Shown here piece by piece: positions 52,902 through 61,600 of a DNA stretch of 64,000 bases. Both the position numbers and the translations under genes were made by a program. The notes below the pieces were generated by a model. It made no database searches. It was given only the letters and a program-made list of their open reading frames with translations, and was not told the origin of the DNA. The DNA lies in contig CACYWG010000001.1 in assembly GCA_902778115.1 (NCBI GenBank), positions 248,001 to 312,000 on the forward strand, given 5' to 3'. Positions within the stretch are counted from its first letter, which is position 1, and every line of letters begins with the position of its first letter. The stretch is from Oscillospiraceae bacterium (lineage in GTDB: Bacteria; Bacillota; Clostridia; Oscillospirales; Oscillospiraceae).

Positions 52902-53651
52902 TTAATAAAACGGGATCGGCTCATAGCCAAGAAGCTCGCGTCCCTCCAGAATGCGGGATGGGTTTTCCTCCAGCAGCAAGCGCCGGTAATCCTCGCCGTA
53001 CACTCTGTCGAGATACTCTTTGACCTCCCCCATATGCGTCGTGCGTTCATAGGGGCGGTGGGCGTCGCTGGCGACGCAGGCGGCCAGACCGTGTTCCAGC
53101 AGCAGCGTTGCTGTCTGTTTGGCCTGCTGTCCGAAGCGTCCCAAAAGACTGCCCTTGTTGATCTGAAGCCCGTAACCGACCGTGCACCATTCATAGGCCA
53201 GCTCCGGATCCCGCTGCAGGAAATAGTAGCGCTCGGGGTGCGCGATAATCGGATGAAACCCAAGCCTTGTGCATTGCTTCAACACATGGCTGCAGAAATC
53301 CGGATTTTCGCCGAAGTTGAATTCGGTCAGAAAATAGCGGCTGCCGTTCAGCGTCCAGACACGTCCCCCGCTCAGCAGTTCCGGAAGCTCAGGCGTGGCA
53401 TAAATCTCCATCCCGCGGCAAAGACGCACCGGGATCTCTTCCCGTCCGGCCTCGCGCTGCAGTTCCAGGAAAAGCTCCTCCAGTTCCCGCGAGAGGTAGT
53501 TCTCAAATTCGCCGGGAATATTGCAATGAGGCGTGGCGACCAGCGTATCGACGCCGCTGTCCGCCGCCATGGCCAGCATATCCAGGCTCATCTCCAGGTC
53601 AGCCGACCCGTCGTCAATGCCGGGAAGAACGTGGCTGTGAATATCTATCAT
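52902..53651 (-). CDS. CpsB/CapC-type tyrosine-protein phosphatase (PHP)
   Basis: A 249-residue manganese-dependent phosphatase of the PHP family that dephosphorylates the BY-kinase tail. MIDIHSHVLPGIDDGS at the start, TPHCN, AHPERYYFLQ and SDAHRPYERTTHM carry the metal-binding His, Asp and Glu residues. GGAG lies upstream of the ATG. It lies in the usual order with the Wzz/kinase genes. Confidence 0.95.
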   Translation of the reverse strand: MIDIHSHVLPGIDDGSADLEMSLDMLAMAADSGVDTLVATPHCNIPGEFENYLSRELEELFLELQREAGREEIPVRLCRGMEIYATPELPELLSGGRVWTLNGSRYFLTEFNFGENPDFCSHVLKQCTRLGFHPIIAHPERYYFLQRDPELAYEWCTVGYGLQINKGSLLGRFGQQAKQTATLLLEHGLAACVASDAHRPYERTTHMGEVKEYLDRVYGEDYRRLLLEENPSRILEGRELLGYEPIPFY

Positions 53652-53675
53652 GCAGGGATCTCCTTGCTCGGTCTG

Positions 53676-55460
53676 TTAAAAGTCCATCGCCATGCGGCTG
53701 GATTCTTCCTCGCTCAACTCAGTAACACGTTTTTCCATTACGCGGTAGACCCGCTGGCACATGTTCAGCACCGTAGGCCGGTGCGTGGTCACAATGCAGG
53801 TCTTGTTCGGGCGCTGACGGATGATATTGCGCAGCACCTGCCGCTCCGTCGTTACATCGAGCGCCGAGGTCGCCTCATCCAGCAGCAGGATCGGCGCGTC
53901 ACGCAGCACAGCGCGGGCAATGGCGATGCGCTGAGCCTGTCCCTCGGAAAAGCCGCGGCCGCGCTCGCCGACGCGCGTATGGATGCCGTCCGGCAGCCTG
54001 GAAATAAAGTCCCAGGCGCAGGCGATCTGCAGCGCCTCGACCAGCTCCTCGTCGCTTGCGTCCTCCTTGACCATCCGCAGATTTTCCGCCACCGTGCCGG
54101 AGAGGATGGTGTTGCCCTGCGGCACGTAGGAGAACAGGCCGCGGCTGTCCGCGTTCATCTCCACCTCGCTGCCGTCGGCGGCGCGGAGGAAAGCTCTCCC
54201 CTCTTCCGGGCGGATCAGGCCGAGCATCAGGCGGATCATGGTGGTCTTGCCCTCTCCGGAAGGACCCACCAGCGCAACGATCTCCCCCGGGCAAGCGCGG
54301 AATTGCGAATCCTCGATCACAGTCTTTCCATCGACGTAGGAAAAACTCAGATCGCTCATCCGCACTTCAAATCCCCTGTCGGCAAGTTCACGTAATTGTT
54401 CGCTCTCCGGCAGATGCCGTTCGCGCGGCAGCTCGATCAGCTCGCGGATACGGTGCGCGGAGACGGAGCTTGTCAGAAACGAAGGAATAATGCCTACGAC
54501 GCTGTTGAATGCGTTGGAAAGACGTCCCCTTTGCTCCAGGAACAGAGTCATGGTGCCGTAAGTGATGTGGTGCGACCAGAGCAGGAACAGACTGTATCCA
54601 AAGGCCGCATACTGCACGATCATGCCGAGGATCGACATAAAGATATTCGTCTTGATCGTAAAAAGATTATAGTCGAGAGTGATGGATTTCAGCTTCCGCT
54701 GCCAGGCGCGCAGCTTGCGCCCGTAGTTTTCCATGATCCCAAAGGATTTGATGGTGTCGAAATTATAAAAGGTCTCGACCTCAAAACCCATCATTTCGCT
54801 GCCGGTCTCTTTGACCTTCCGCGCATATTCCCGCTGCTTTTTGATGAAGAACTTGCTCATCAGCAGCATGATCGGGGCGCTGGCGAAGGCCAGCAGGGAC
54901 ATGACTCTGTTATAATGCCAGATCAAGGCAAAAGTGACGATGAAATTATAAACGGCGATAATGATGGACGGCAGCCAGCTGATGGCGTTTTTGCTGACCG
55001 TGCTGACATCGTTATTGAAGCGGTTGAGCAGGTCGCCGCTGCTGTACTGGTTGATTGCTTTCCAGTCGACGTCAATGATCTGGTCAAAAATATCCGCCTG
55101 GATGTCATTGTTGATATCAATGCTGAGTTTGGTGGAAATCCGGTTGATAAGGTTGGAAAAGGCCAGGCTGAAAAGCGCACTGCCCAGCATAACGGCAATC
55201 ATCGTGCCAAGCTTGCTGGTCTCATAACCGGTGATGATGTCGATCACATATTTGCCTGCGACGCTGGCCACCAGTCCAAAGGTCGTGCTGAAGACGCCGA
55301 GAAGCGTATAAAACAGGATCGCTGCCTTATAACGCTTACTGTAACTGAAGATCCAGCGCCAATCGTCGAGGATTTCACCGAAGGTGCCTTCCCTCCAGCG
55401 GCTTCTCAAAATATGCAGCGACTGAAAAAGCGCCTTGTTGTCATCGTTTGGTTTTTCCAT
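53676..55460 (-). CDS. ABC exporter, fused permease-ATPase
   Basis: A 594-residue half-transporter with six membrane helices (about residues 35-300) and an ATPase: Walker A GPSGEGKTT, signature FSEGQAQRIAIARA, Walker B PILLLDEATSALD and the switch His in TTHRPT. There is no N-terminal C39 peptidase domain. ATG 55460 follows GGAGAAG; an earlier start at 55490 has no such site. It has its own promoter (55507-55535) and heads the capsule operon, but lies next to the PqqD/kinase group, so it may export lipid, peptide or glycan precursors. Confidence 0.9.
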   Translation of the reverse strand: MEKPNDDNKALFQSLHILRSRWREGTFGEILDDWRWIFSYSKRYKAAILFYTLLGVFSTTFGLVASVAGKYVIDIITGYETSKLGTMIAVMLGSALFSLAFSNLINRISTKLSIDINNDIQADIFDQIIDVDWKAINQYSSGDLLNRFNNDVSTVSKNAISWLPSIIIAVYNFIVTFALIWHYNRVMSLLAFASAPIMLLMSKFFIKKQREYARKVKETGSEMMGFEVETFYNFDTIKSFGIMENYGRKLRAWQRKLKSITLDYNLFTIKTNIFMSILGMIVQYAAFGYSLFLLWSHHITYGTMTLFLEQRGRLSNAFNSVVGIIPSFLTSSVSAHRIRELIELPRERHLPESEQLRELADRGFEVRMSDLSFSYVDGKTVIEDSQFRACPGEIVALVGPSGEGKTTMIRLMLGLIRPEEGRAFLRAADGSEVEMNADSRGLFSYVPQGNTILSGTVAENLRMVKEDASDEELVEALQIACAWDFISRLPDGIHTRVGERGRGFSEGQAQRIAIARAVLRDAPILLLDEATSALDVTTERQVLRNIIRQRPNKTCIVTTHRPTVLNMCQRVYRVMEKRVTELSEEESSRMAMDF

Positions 55461-55506
55461 GCCGCTTCTCCACCCAGTATAAATGAGCATATCAATCCAA
55501 TTATTG

Positions 55507-55535
55507 ATTATACAATTTTAAGCAATAAAAAGCAA
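55507..55535 (-). promoter_or_regulatory. Promoter of the ABC exporter / capsule operon
   Basis: On the minus strand TTGCTT (55535-55530), 17 bases, TATAAT (55512-55507). It is followed by the ATG at 55460 and lies just below the terminator at 55599-55628, so it starts a new transcription unit that can run through the polysaccharide genes. Confidence 0.7.
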
Positions 55536-55598
55536 CAAGAAACAATCTGATTTACAGTAAATAATAGGAAGTTCAACGAAATTCATAAGAAAATACAG

Positions 55599-55628
55599 AA
55601 AAGCGGCCCTGAAATCAGGGCCGCTTTT
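55599..55628. terminator. Intrinsic terminator after the nucleotidyltransferase gene
   Basis: A 14-bp stem AAAAGCGGCCCTGA / TCAGGGCCGCTTTT with an AA loop. On the minus strand it follows the stop codon at 55669 by about 40 bases and ends in TTTT, closing the operon that starts near 63.7 kb. Confidence 0.88.
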
Positions 55629-55668
55629 AGGTGGTTTTCGCCTAATAACTTTATTTTTATAGATTGAC

Positions 55669-56868
55669 CTATCGGATGATTCTATATTCCCGGAGAAGCT
55701 CGATGCGCTCACGGGCGATTTGAACGCTTCTGGCGGGATTTACGGGATCGGAGCGACCCTTTCTGGTCAGGTAACGGAAGATCCGCTGCGTCCAGGCCGC
55801 CGGCAGCAGCCAGGGGTATTTCCGCAAATACGGGAACTGTCCCCGCATGGACGCCAACGGAAGAAAGACCGAGTGCAGCGCGCCCTTCCGGCGCCGGTTG
55901 CCGCGATCGGCCGAGACCGCCTCGAGCGTCATCGTGCTGCTGTGCGCCCGGTCGAGATGACTATCGCTGTACCGGCCTCCGCTCAGAATGTCATCAAGCA
56001 GCATCTCTTCATCCACTTTGCAATCAGCAAAGGATTCCGGAGCGCGATATCCGAAATGCTTTTCACAGATTTGAAACAAGGCGGAGCACAGGCAAGTGAT
56101 ATGAAGCGAATCACAGGATGCGCGAATATAACTCCAGTCAATATCGTCCCGGTACTTTTCCGACATTAGCGCAATATCGCAAACCTGACGGATACCGATC
56201 CCGCTGTGCAGCAGATGCTTGTACGCATGACAAAGAAGATAAAGTAAATGATCCGTCGGCGCGAGCGTGCGGACATGCAGACCTTCAATTGTCATATCCA
56301 CCGCGCGATCTAAGGCGTTTGTGAAGAAGCGTGCGCAGTCACCGTACGCTCCTGATTCAACGGGAAACAGACTCGTATGCAGCTCGATCAGCAGTTGAGT
56401 ATCTTTACCGCGGAACTTATATTCATACTCATCGGCCTGATCATCTATTTCCATTTCGGGAAGATAAGCTTCGTTCTCAAGAACGGAAGCATATCGCGCA
56501 AGATCATCTGGACGGATCAAAAGATCCTCGTCCGCCGAATGGCGAAGTTCCGGTTCGGGGTAAAGGCTCCGGCATACAATACCCTTGACAACAACAGGCC
56601 GAAGCCCGCACGCTTCCAGGCGCTTGAGGAGAAGAAGGAAATCAGCCGTGCGTTGTGCCTGACCAACAGTCAGTTGACGCGCAAGCACAACATAGTCGTT
56701 TTGTAGCGAGCCGTTTGGAAGCAGAGCGTTGGCAATCAGCGGATTGATGCCGTTCACTCTCGCCTTCTCAAGGATTTGTGTTTCCTCTGGCTTCGGACAA
56801 AACTCTCCGCGCAATGCAGCGCTCAAGACCTCAAGAAAAGACTTGTTTTGCTCTGTCATGGGAATCAT
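55669..56868 (-). CDS. NTP_transf_5-type nucleotidyltransferase family protein
   Basis: A 399-residue protein of the uncharacterised nucleotidyltransferase family. The core is LRPVVVKGIVCRSLYPEPELR followed by SADEDLLIRPDDL (active-site Asp residues in DEDLL), then LIELHTSLF and HLLYLLCHAYKHLLHSGIG. The ATG overlaps the stop codon of the lipoprotein gene (ATGA). Such proteins often accompany PqqD and HPr-kinase-like genes in peptide-modification clusters. Their reaction (nucleotidyl or glycosyl transfer to a peptide) is not established in general. Confidence 0.8.
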   Translation of the reverse strand: MIPMTEQNKSFLEVLSAALRGEFCPKPEETQILEKARVNGINPLIANALLPNGSLQNDYVVLARQLTVGQAQRTADFLLLLKRLEACGLRPVVVKGIVCRSLYPEPELRHSADEDLLIRPDDLARYASVLENEAYLPEMEIDDQADEYEYKFRGKDTQLLIELHTSLFPVESGAYGDCARFFTNALDRAVDMTIEGLHVRTLAPTDHLLYLLCHAYKHLLHSGIGIRQVCDIALMSEKYRDDIDWSYIRASCDSLHITCLCSALFQICEKHFGYRAPESFADCKVDEEMLLDDILSGGRYSDSHLDRAHSSTMTLEAVSADRGNRRRKGALHSVFLPLASMRGQFPYLRKYPWLLPAAWTQRIFRYLTRKGRSDPVNPARSVQIARERIELLREYRIIR

Positions 56869-57203
56869 TCGTCACCGATTCCCATATCAGATGGAACAAT
56901 GATTTCGTCGGTATTGTCTTCTTCGGCATCCGTTTCAGGTTCATTTTCCTGCTCCACTGTTTCCGAAGCGGCAGATTCAGGTACCGGGGACTCAGCATCT
57001 ACGATACCTTCAACAGGACTATCTGCCTGATTCTCCATTTTTTCCTGATCATCTGCTTGGGGGGCCGCCAGATTCGAATCCGCTGACTCCTCGATCTGCG
57101 TCGCACTATCAACATCATTTCCGATCGTTTTCTGGCAGCCGGTCAGAGTAAACATAAAGCAAACGATCAGCAGAAAAGCCATCAGACACTTGAAATGTTT
57201 CAT
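56865..57203 (-). CDS. Small acidic lipoprotein
   Basis: A 112-residue protein with a lipoprotein signal (MKHFKCLMAFLLIVCFMFTL then TGCQ). The mature part is almost entirely Glu, Asp, Ala, Ser, Pro and Thr and should be disordered. GGAG precedes the ATG and the gene lies 2 bp after the PqqD gene, so it belongs to this operon. No family recognised. Confidence 0.7.
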   Translation of the reverse strand: MKHFKCLMAFLLIVCFMFTLTGCQKTIGNDVDSATQIEESADSNLAAPQADDQEKMENQADSPVEGIVDAESPVPESAASETVEQENEPETDAEEDNTDEIIVPSDMGIGDE

Positions 57204-57204
57204 T

Positions 57205-57498
57205 CTATTCTCCTTGTTCCATTACGATCAGATAATGATGCTCGTTCATTTGTTTCAAAAAAGCTTCGATAAGTCCATGGATCGCAGACGGATCTTCGAC
57301 TTCATATGAATCGCAGACAGCTTCTTCCAACTCTTTGGCAGTTGCTCCAGATTTCAGACGCTCCCATAGAAAAGCAGAGCTGTCATTCAGGATGGTTACA
57401 TACGGGCATTGCCCGCTGAGTGAGCGCGCAGCAACAAGAAGCGTTTCTCCGCAGACATGGGTCATGACGACCCCGTCCCTGCACTTATATCGTTCCAT
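57205..57498 (-). CDS. PqqD-family peptide-binding protein (RiPP recognition element)
   Basis: A 97-residue PqqD-like protein. The family pattern is clear: ILNDSSAFLWERLKSGATAK (the LN..G.FLW...G.T core) followed by ELEEAVCDSYEVED and HGLIEAFLKQMNEHHYLI. In known systems such proteins bind the leader of a precursor peptide and hand it to a modifying enzyme. ATG 57498 follows GGAGGAGAAG; the longer frame from 57570 lies inside the kinase gene. It overlaps the kinase gene by 14 bases. Confidence 0.88.
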   Translation of the reverse strand: MERYKCRDGVVMTHVCGETLLVAARSLSGQCPYVTILNDSSAFLWERLKSGATAKELEEAVCDSYEVEDPSAIHGLIEAFLKQMNEHHYLIVMEQGE

Positions 57499-58225
57499 CT
57501 TCTCCTCCACTCTTCTGCATGAGCGTTTTTCGCAGCAGTTCAGTCGACGCGGCGTCGCCGAGGTTGACAAATTTCCAGACCGGATAGTTACGCAGCATCA
57601 AATCCAAAATTCCGCAAAGGCTCCGGATCTGAGCCTCAGTCTCGGGGTAAACGCAAAACTGATCAAACAGCGGAGGGATCGCCTCACGCGGCTGCATGGG
57701 AGAAATGAGGTTTTCTTTGCCCTGCTCCAGCAATACGACACCGCCGAGAGGCGCAGCAGTGAAGCTGCCAATATTCTCCTTGCCAGTCCAACTGGTCGGA
57801 TGCACCCAGATGCTGTCATTCTCTCTGCGTTCCAGAATCGGCATATCGCCGCAGATCATGATGATTTCGCTGGGGAATTGATTCCGCCAATTCAAAAACT
57901 GAGTACTTTTACCCGTTCCGCTCGGCGCTGTTAAAAGCCAAGCGCGGTCTCGCCAAAGAAATGCGACAGAATGAAAGATACAGCAATCCGTACGCAGCAA
58001 GAACAGAGATGTCGGTCTGATCAATGACTTATATTCGGCACGATCTTCATAGCTGCCGGTCAACAAATCAGGATATGCTCTTAAAATATCCTCGTCGGAT
58101 ACCATCACATCGTACTCATCACCCTCAACAGGGTGCAGCCATGAGCGAAAACGCCTGGCAGTATTGGGGTAGTGGAAACAATAGCGGATCGACCTTCCTG
58201 CAAGATTCGCTTGATATATCTGCAT
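57485..58225 (-). CDS. HPr-kinase-like P-loop protein
   Basis: A 246-residue HprK/PEP carboxykinase-like kinase without the N-terminal HprK regulatory domain. CCIFHSVAFLWRDRAWLL leads to the P-loop TAPSGTGKSTQF (Walker A 100-107), then CGDMPIL (HprK has GDD here) and APLGGVVLLEQG. ATG 58225 is used with GAGG five bases upstream; earlier in-frame starts lie in a hairpin. HprK-like kinases beside PqqD genes phosphorylate precursor peptides in some lasso clusters. The usual GDD is GDM here, so the metal site may differ. Confidence 0.8.
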   Translation of the reverse strand: MQIYQANLAGRSIRYCFHYPNTARRFRSWLHPVEGDEYDVMVSDEDILRAYPDLLTGSYEDRAEYKSLIRPTSLFLLRTDCCIFHSVAFLWRDRAWLLTAPSGTGKSTQFLNWRNQFPSEIIMICGDMPILERRENDSIWVHPTSWTGKENIGSFTAAPLGGVVLLEQGKENLISPMQPREAIPPLFDQFCVYPETEAQIRSLCGILDLMLRNYPVWKFVNLGDAASTELLRKTLMQKSGGEDGTI

Positions 58226-58240
58226 AAAAACCTCATACAT

Positions 58241-58277
58241 GAAGAATAGCGTGGAGCAAACCCCCACGCTATTCTTC
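58241..58277 (-). other. 14-bp hairpin between the small protein and the kinase gene
   Basis: GAAGAATAGCGTGG pairs with CCACGCTATTCTTC around a 9-base loop, 20 bases after the stop codon of the 90-residue protein and just before the kinase start. No long T run follows on the minus strand, so partial termination, RNA processing or mRNA-end protection is more likely than full termination. Confidence 0.7.
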
Positions 58278-58296
58278 TTAAGCAATCATTGAATCA

Positions 58297-58569
58297 TTAC
58301 TTGCTCACGTTTTCATTGACAACGCCGGGGTTGAAGCTGTCCCAGGTATTGCCGCCGAAATCTTTGCTGGCAAACCAATTGGCGTAGTCCTCGAAATCAA
58401 CGCCGGGGTTCTGGTCATATTCGCCGATCCAGCGGGACTGCAGCCACTCCTCATAGCTCATCGGAATGGGCTTGATGGATTCATCCTCAGCGCCAGATCC
58501 ATGACCGCCTGCATTAGGCGAAGCAACCGTCAATAAAACAAGAGGATCAGAAAAACTATTTCTCTTCAT
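58297..58569 (-). CDS. Small protein, candidate substrate of the PqqD/kinase system
   Basis: A 90-residue protein beginning MKRNSFSDPLVLLTVASPNA, followed by GGHGSGAEDES, then an acidic/aromatic part (MSYEEWLQSRW, DFEDYANWFASKDF, NTWDSFNPGV) and ending NENVSK. GAGGTG lies 7 bases before the ATG. It is not a recognised family. Its size, place just upstream of the kinase and PqqD genes, and the hairpin after it suit a precursor peptide: a short hydrophobic leader-like start, a Gly-rich hinge and a Trp/Tyr/Asp-rich core. It could instead be a small secreted or regulatory protein; no cleavage site is certain. Confidence 0.6.
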   Translation of the reverse strand: MKRNSFSDPLVLLTVASPNAGGHGSGAEDESIKPIPMSYEEWLQSRWIGEYDQNPGVDFEDYANWFASKDFGGNTWDSFNPGVVNENVSK

Positions 58570-58602
58570 AATAACACCTCACAATATCACTGATACCTAA
58601 AC

Positions 58603-61600
58603 TCAAGGCGTGGCAAGCACAGGATCGGTGTATTTGGTTTCAGAACTGGCAATCATCGTATTCGGCTTCGAACCGGAAGCATCCAGATTTGTGTAAACTC
58701 TCGTCGTATAGCCGACAACAAGATAACCGTCGTTTGTAATCCAGTACTGCTGTACCGACTGATTATTCTTGAGAATAGTCTTTTCCGTGTCGGGTTCACC
58801 ATTTCTATCCGGTCTGTCGAAAACAAGCAAATAAGAAATCAAACCGTTAGTACCAGATGCTGAATATTCAATGTTCGCCTTAGGATTAGCAGAATCATCC
58901 AGAGCTTCAATCGTCAAATTCTTGATCGTATCAGCCTTATATCTTGTACCATCAATGATGAATCCGGTTTCCTTATATGCAGTACCAACCGCATCATCGA
59001 TCATACTAACAAGGAAGACAGAACCGATCTTATCAAATTCTTTCTGGTTATTCTTGTAATAATAGGTGTAGCTGATCTTCGGAGCCAGGTAATCCTTAAA
59101 CTTAGGATTATCGAGTATGCCGACGTTGCCCGGGACTTCCTTGACGTAGTAGGTCGTGCCAGGAACGGGCTTGATCGCAGCACCGTCCTGAGTCTGAGGT
59201 TCAGCAAAGGTCCAGTTGGAACCATCGTAAGCTTCCGTACTGGTCGTGGGAGCTGCCGTATAATAGCCGCCGTAGAGGTAACCAGAATGAATTGCGCTCT
59301 CTTCCTCACCAGCTCTGGTGTCATGCTTCACAAGCAGGTTGAAAGACTGGAAAGCTCTGCTTAGATGATAGACCTGAATGTTATCATCGGACATTGCATT
59401 GGGCTGGCCGGTGTAAACAACCTTGAAATCGCCGCCCCAAATCGCGTACAGGTCATCGTAAGGCTGATTCTCATCAGCAGCGACCTGAGAGACTTTGACA
59501 TCCCATACGCCATTGCCCTCTTCCTTCTCAGCATAGAAGAAACCATCATCTTTATTATACTTCAGGAAGATCTGATCCTCGGTGGCATCGGCAGTTTTTG
59601 CCCAGCCAAGGAATTCATAAGAGCCATAGCTGTAGGTGTCAGCCGGTCTGATATCATAGCCCTTGTTGATCTGCAGGTTTTCATCTTCAACGTACCAACC
59701 CTCGCCGTCGCGCTTCTGGATGGCATCATCAGGTTTGGTCAAGGTATCTTCATCGAGCTCATTGCCGGCAATGTCAATGGTATTGGCATACCAGTCGATA
59801 TGAGTGACGCGGACAGGAACCGTTTCCATTTCGTCAAAGACAGGCTGGATGTGGATATTCTTGCTTTCATCCGCGAGCTTGGCGTTAATGATATAAACGT
59901 CGCCGGGATTGTAAATCTTGCCGTCATAGTACCAGCCGACGAAGACGTACTTGTCAGCGGCAGGAGAACCGGCCTTTTCGAACATGGAAGAATCAGACTG
60001 GTCGGCATAGCGGTTGCTGTCGCCGGGAACGGTCGCAGCCTGAACCTGTTCGGTCGTGGGATTGCCTTCGGTATCCTTGTAGTAAAGCTTGTTGCCATCA
60101 CGATCAACGGCGCCGAAATCGTACACGACACCGAAGTCACCCAGGCGACGCCACATGGCGCGGATGGAAACATCAGCGTTGACCTCGTTGTCGAAGTCGT
60201 AAGGAGTGCCGAGAGAACCGTCGGGATTGACGTTGTACCAGCCGATCAGAGCGTATGCGTTGGCTTCCGGCTTATAAGTGCCGGTGGAATCCTCCTCATA
60301 GATGGCGGAACGGTCAACTTCTTTGTAGTGATCCCAGATATAGGCCGTCGCTTCTTCTTCGGTCATGGGTTCGAGAGATTCAGAGTAGGTGCCGGCAACC
60401 AGATCCGCATGGAGCTTGTCGTAAGTATTGTTGGTGTACTTATAGGTACCGGTGCCATCATCAACCTCGACGAACTCACGCTTGATGCCGCCGTACTCGC
60501 TCACCGTTTTGCCGTAGGTCAGCCAGAAGAAGGTGGATTCGCTCGGGTCAAGCTGGCCGCCGTTGGGATCGACCTTAACGAGATAGTAGACGTCCTTCCA
60601 GCCGGCGTAGACCACGTGGTCATGGTTCGGCATGGTAGAGCTGAAGTCGAACGGGGTCTGGCATTCCGGGTCCTCGAACCAGCCGGCGAATTCCTTGCCG
60701 GGGATGGTGGAGAGAGGACGGACAGCCGCATCCGGCTCATAGGAGGCCAGGCTTTCCTCGAACTGAACGGTCTTGACCGGGTTGAACTCAGGGCTTCCGG
60801 TCTCATACTGGCTCAGGTTTTCGTTGGTCAGAGAATCCTTGAACTCCAGCTTGTAGGAGATGCGGTCGTAGTACAGGTAGTTGACCCACTCGTTTGCATA
60901 AAGTCCATACTGGCTAGAACTAACCTGAGTAAAGTTTGAGCCATTATTATGATGGTAGACATACAAAGTACCATAACTGGTGTAACTTGCATAATTGGGA
61001 ATAGGAGCAATATTCTCGTCTGTTCTTGTAGTCCAACTATAACCATCGGGAACATATCTCGGGTCGCCAAATGCAGGCTGAGCGTGGGAACGATCACGTT
61101 CAAATCCGGTAATGGGATGATACTCTTCGTCATAGGTCAGGAAGTTGAAGTTGTGGGTAACGGTCTTATAGAGCTTATAGGTCTTGTTATTGAATTCTCT
61201 TGTCGTAACGCCCGTCAGATCTTCGCCCTTTACGACCTCAACGTAGTAATAGATGGTCTTGACTGCGCTTCCCCGAGAGCCGACGAAGGTGACGTTTGCC
61301 GCCGGCATGGTCTCAATGGTCTGCAGCACATAGTTATACACCTTGGGGTTGCCGCTGTCAGTCCAGGCCCATCCTTCATAAGAAGTGCCATCCTCGCCAA
61401 CAATGGGGAACTCATCCTTGACACTGTGTCCGTAGAGCGCCTCCACCCTCTTTACAATGTGAGTGGAAGTGTTCTGATACTTATACCGGGCGCCCGTATA
61501 TTCCTCACCGTCAAGTTCCCATGTATACGTGGTTTCAGATCTGGTTTTCCAGTAGAGTTGGTTCCTTTGGCGGTTATCTCTATAGTATGTTTGAGAATGA

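Noticed and set aside
52602..54395. A 597-codon plus-strand frame across the CpsB and ABC exporter genes
   Set aside because: It crosses two well-supported minus-strand genes and has no recognisable product.
53676..55460. ABC exporter as a dedicated bacteriocin/RiPP exporter of the PqqD group
   Set aside because: It lacks a C39 peptidase domain and is separated from the PqqD group by a terminator and its own promoter, so the link stays only a possibility.
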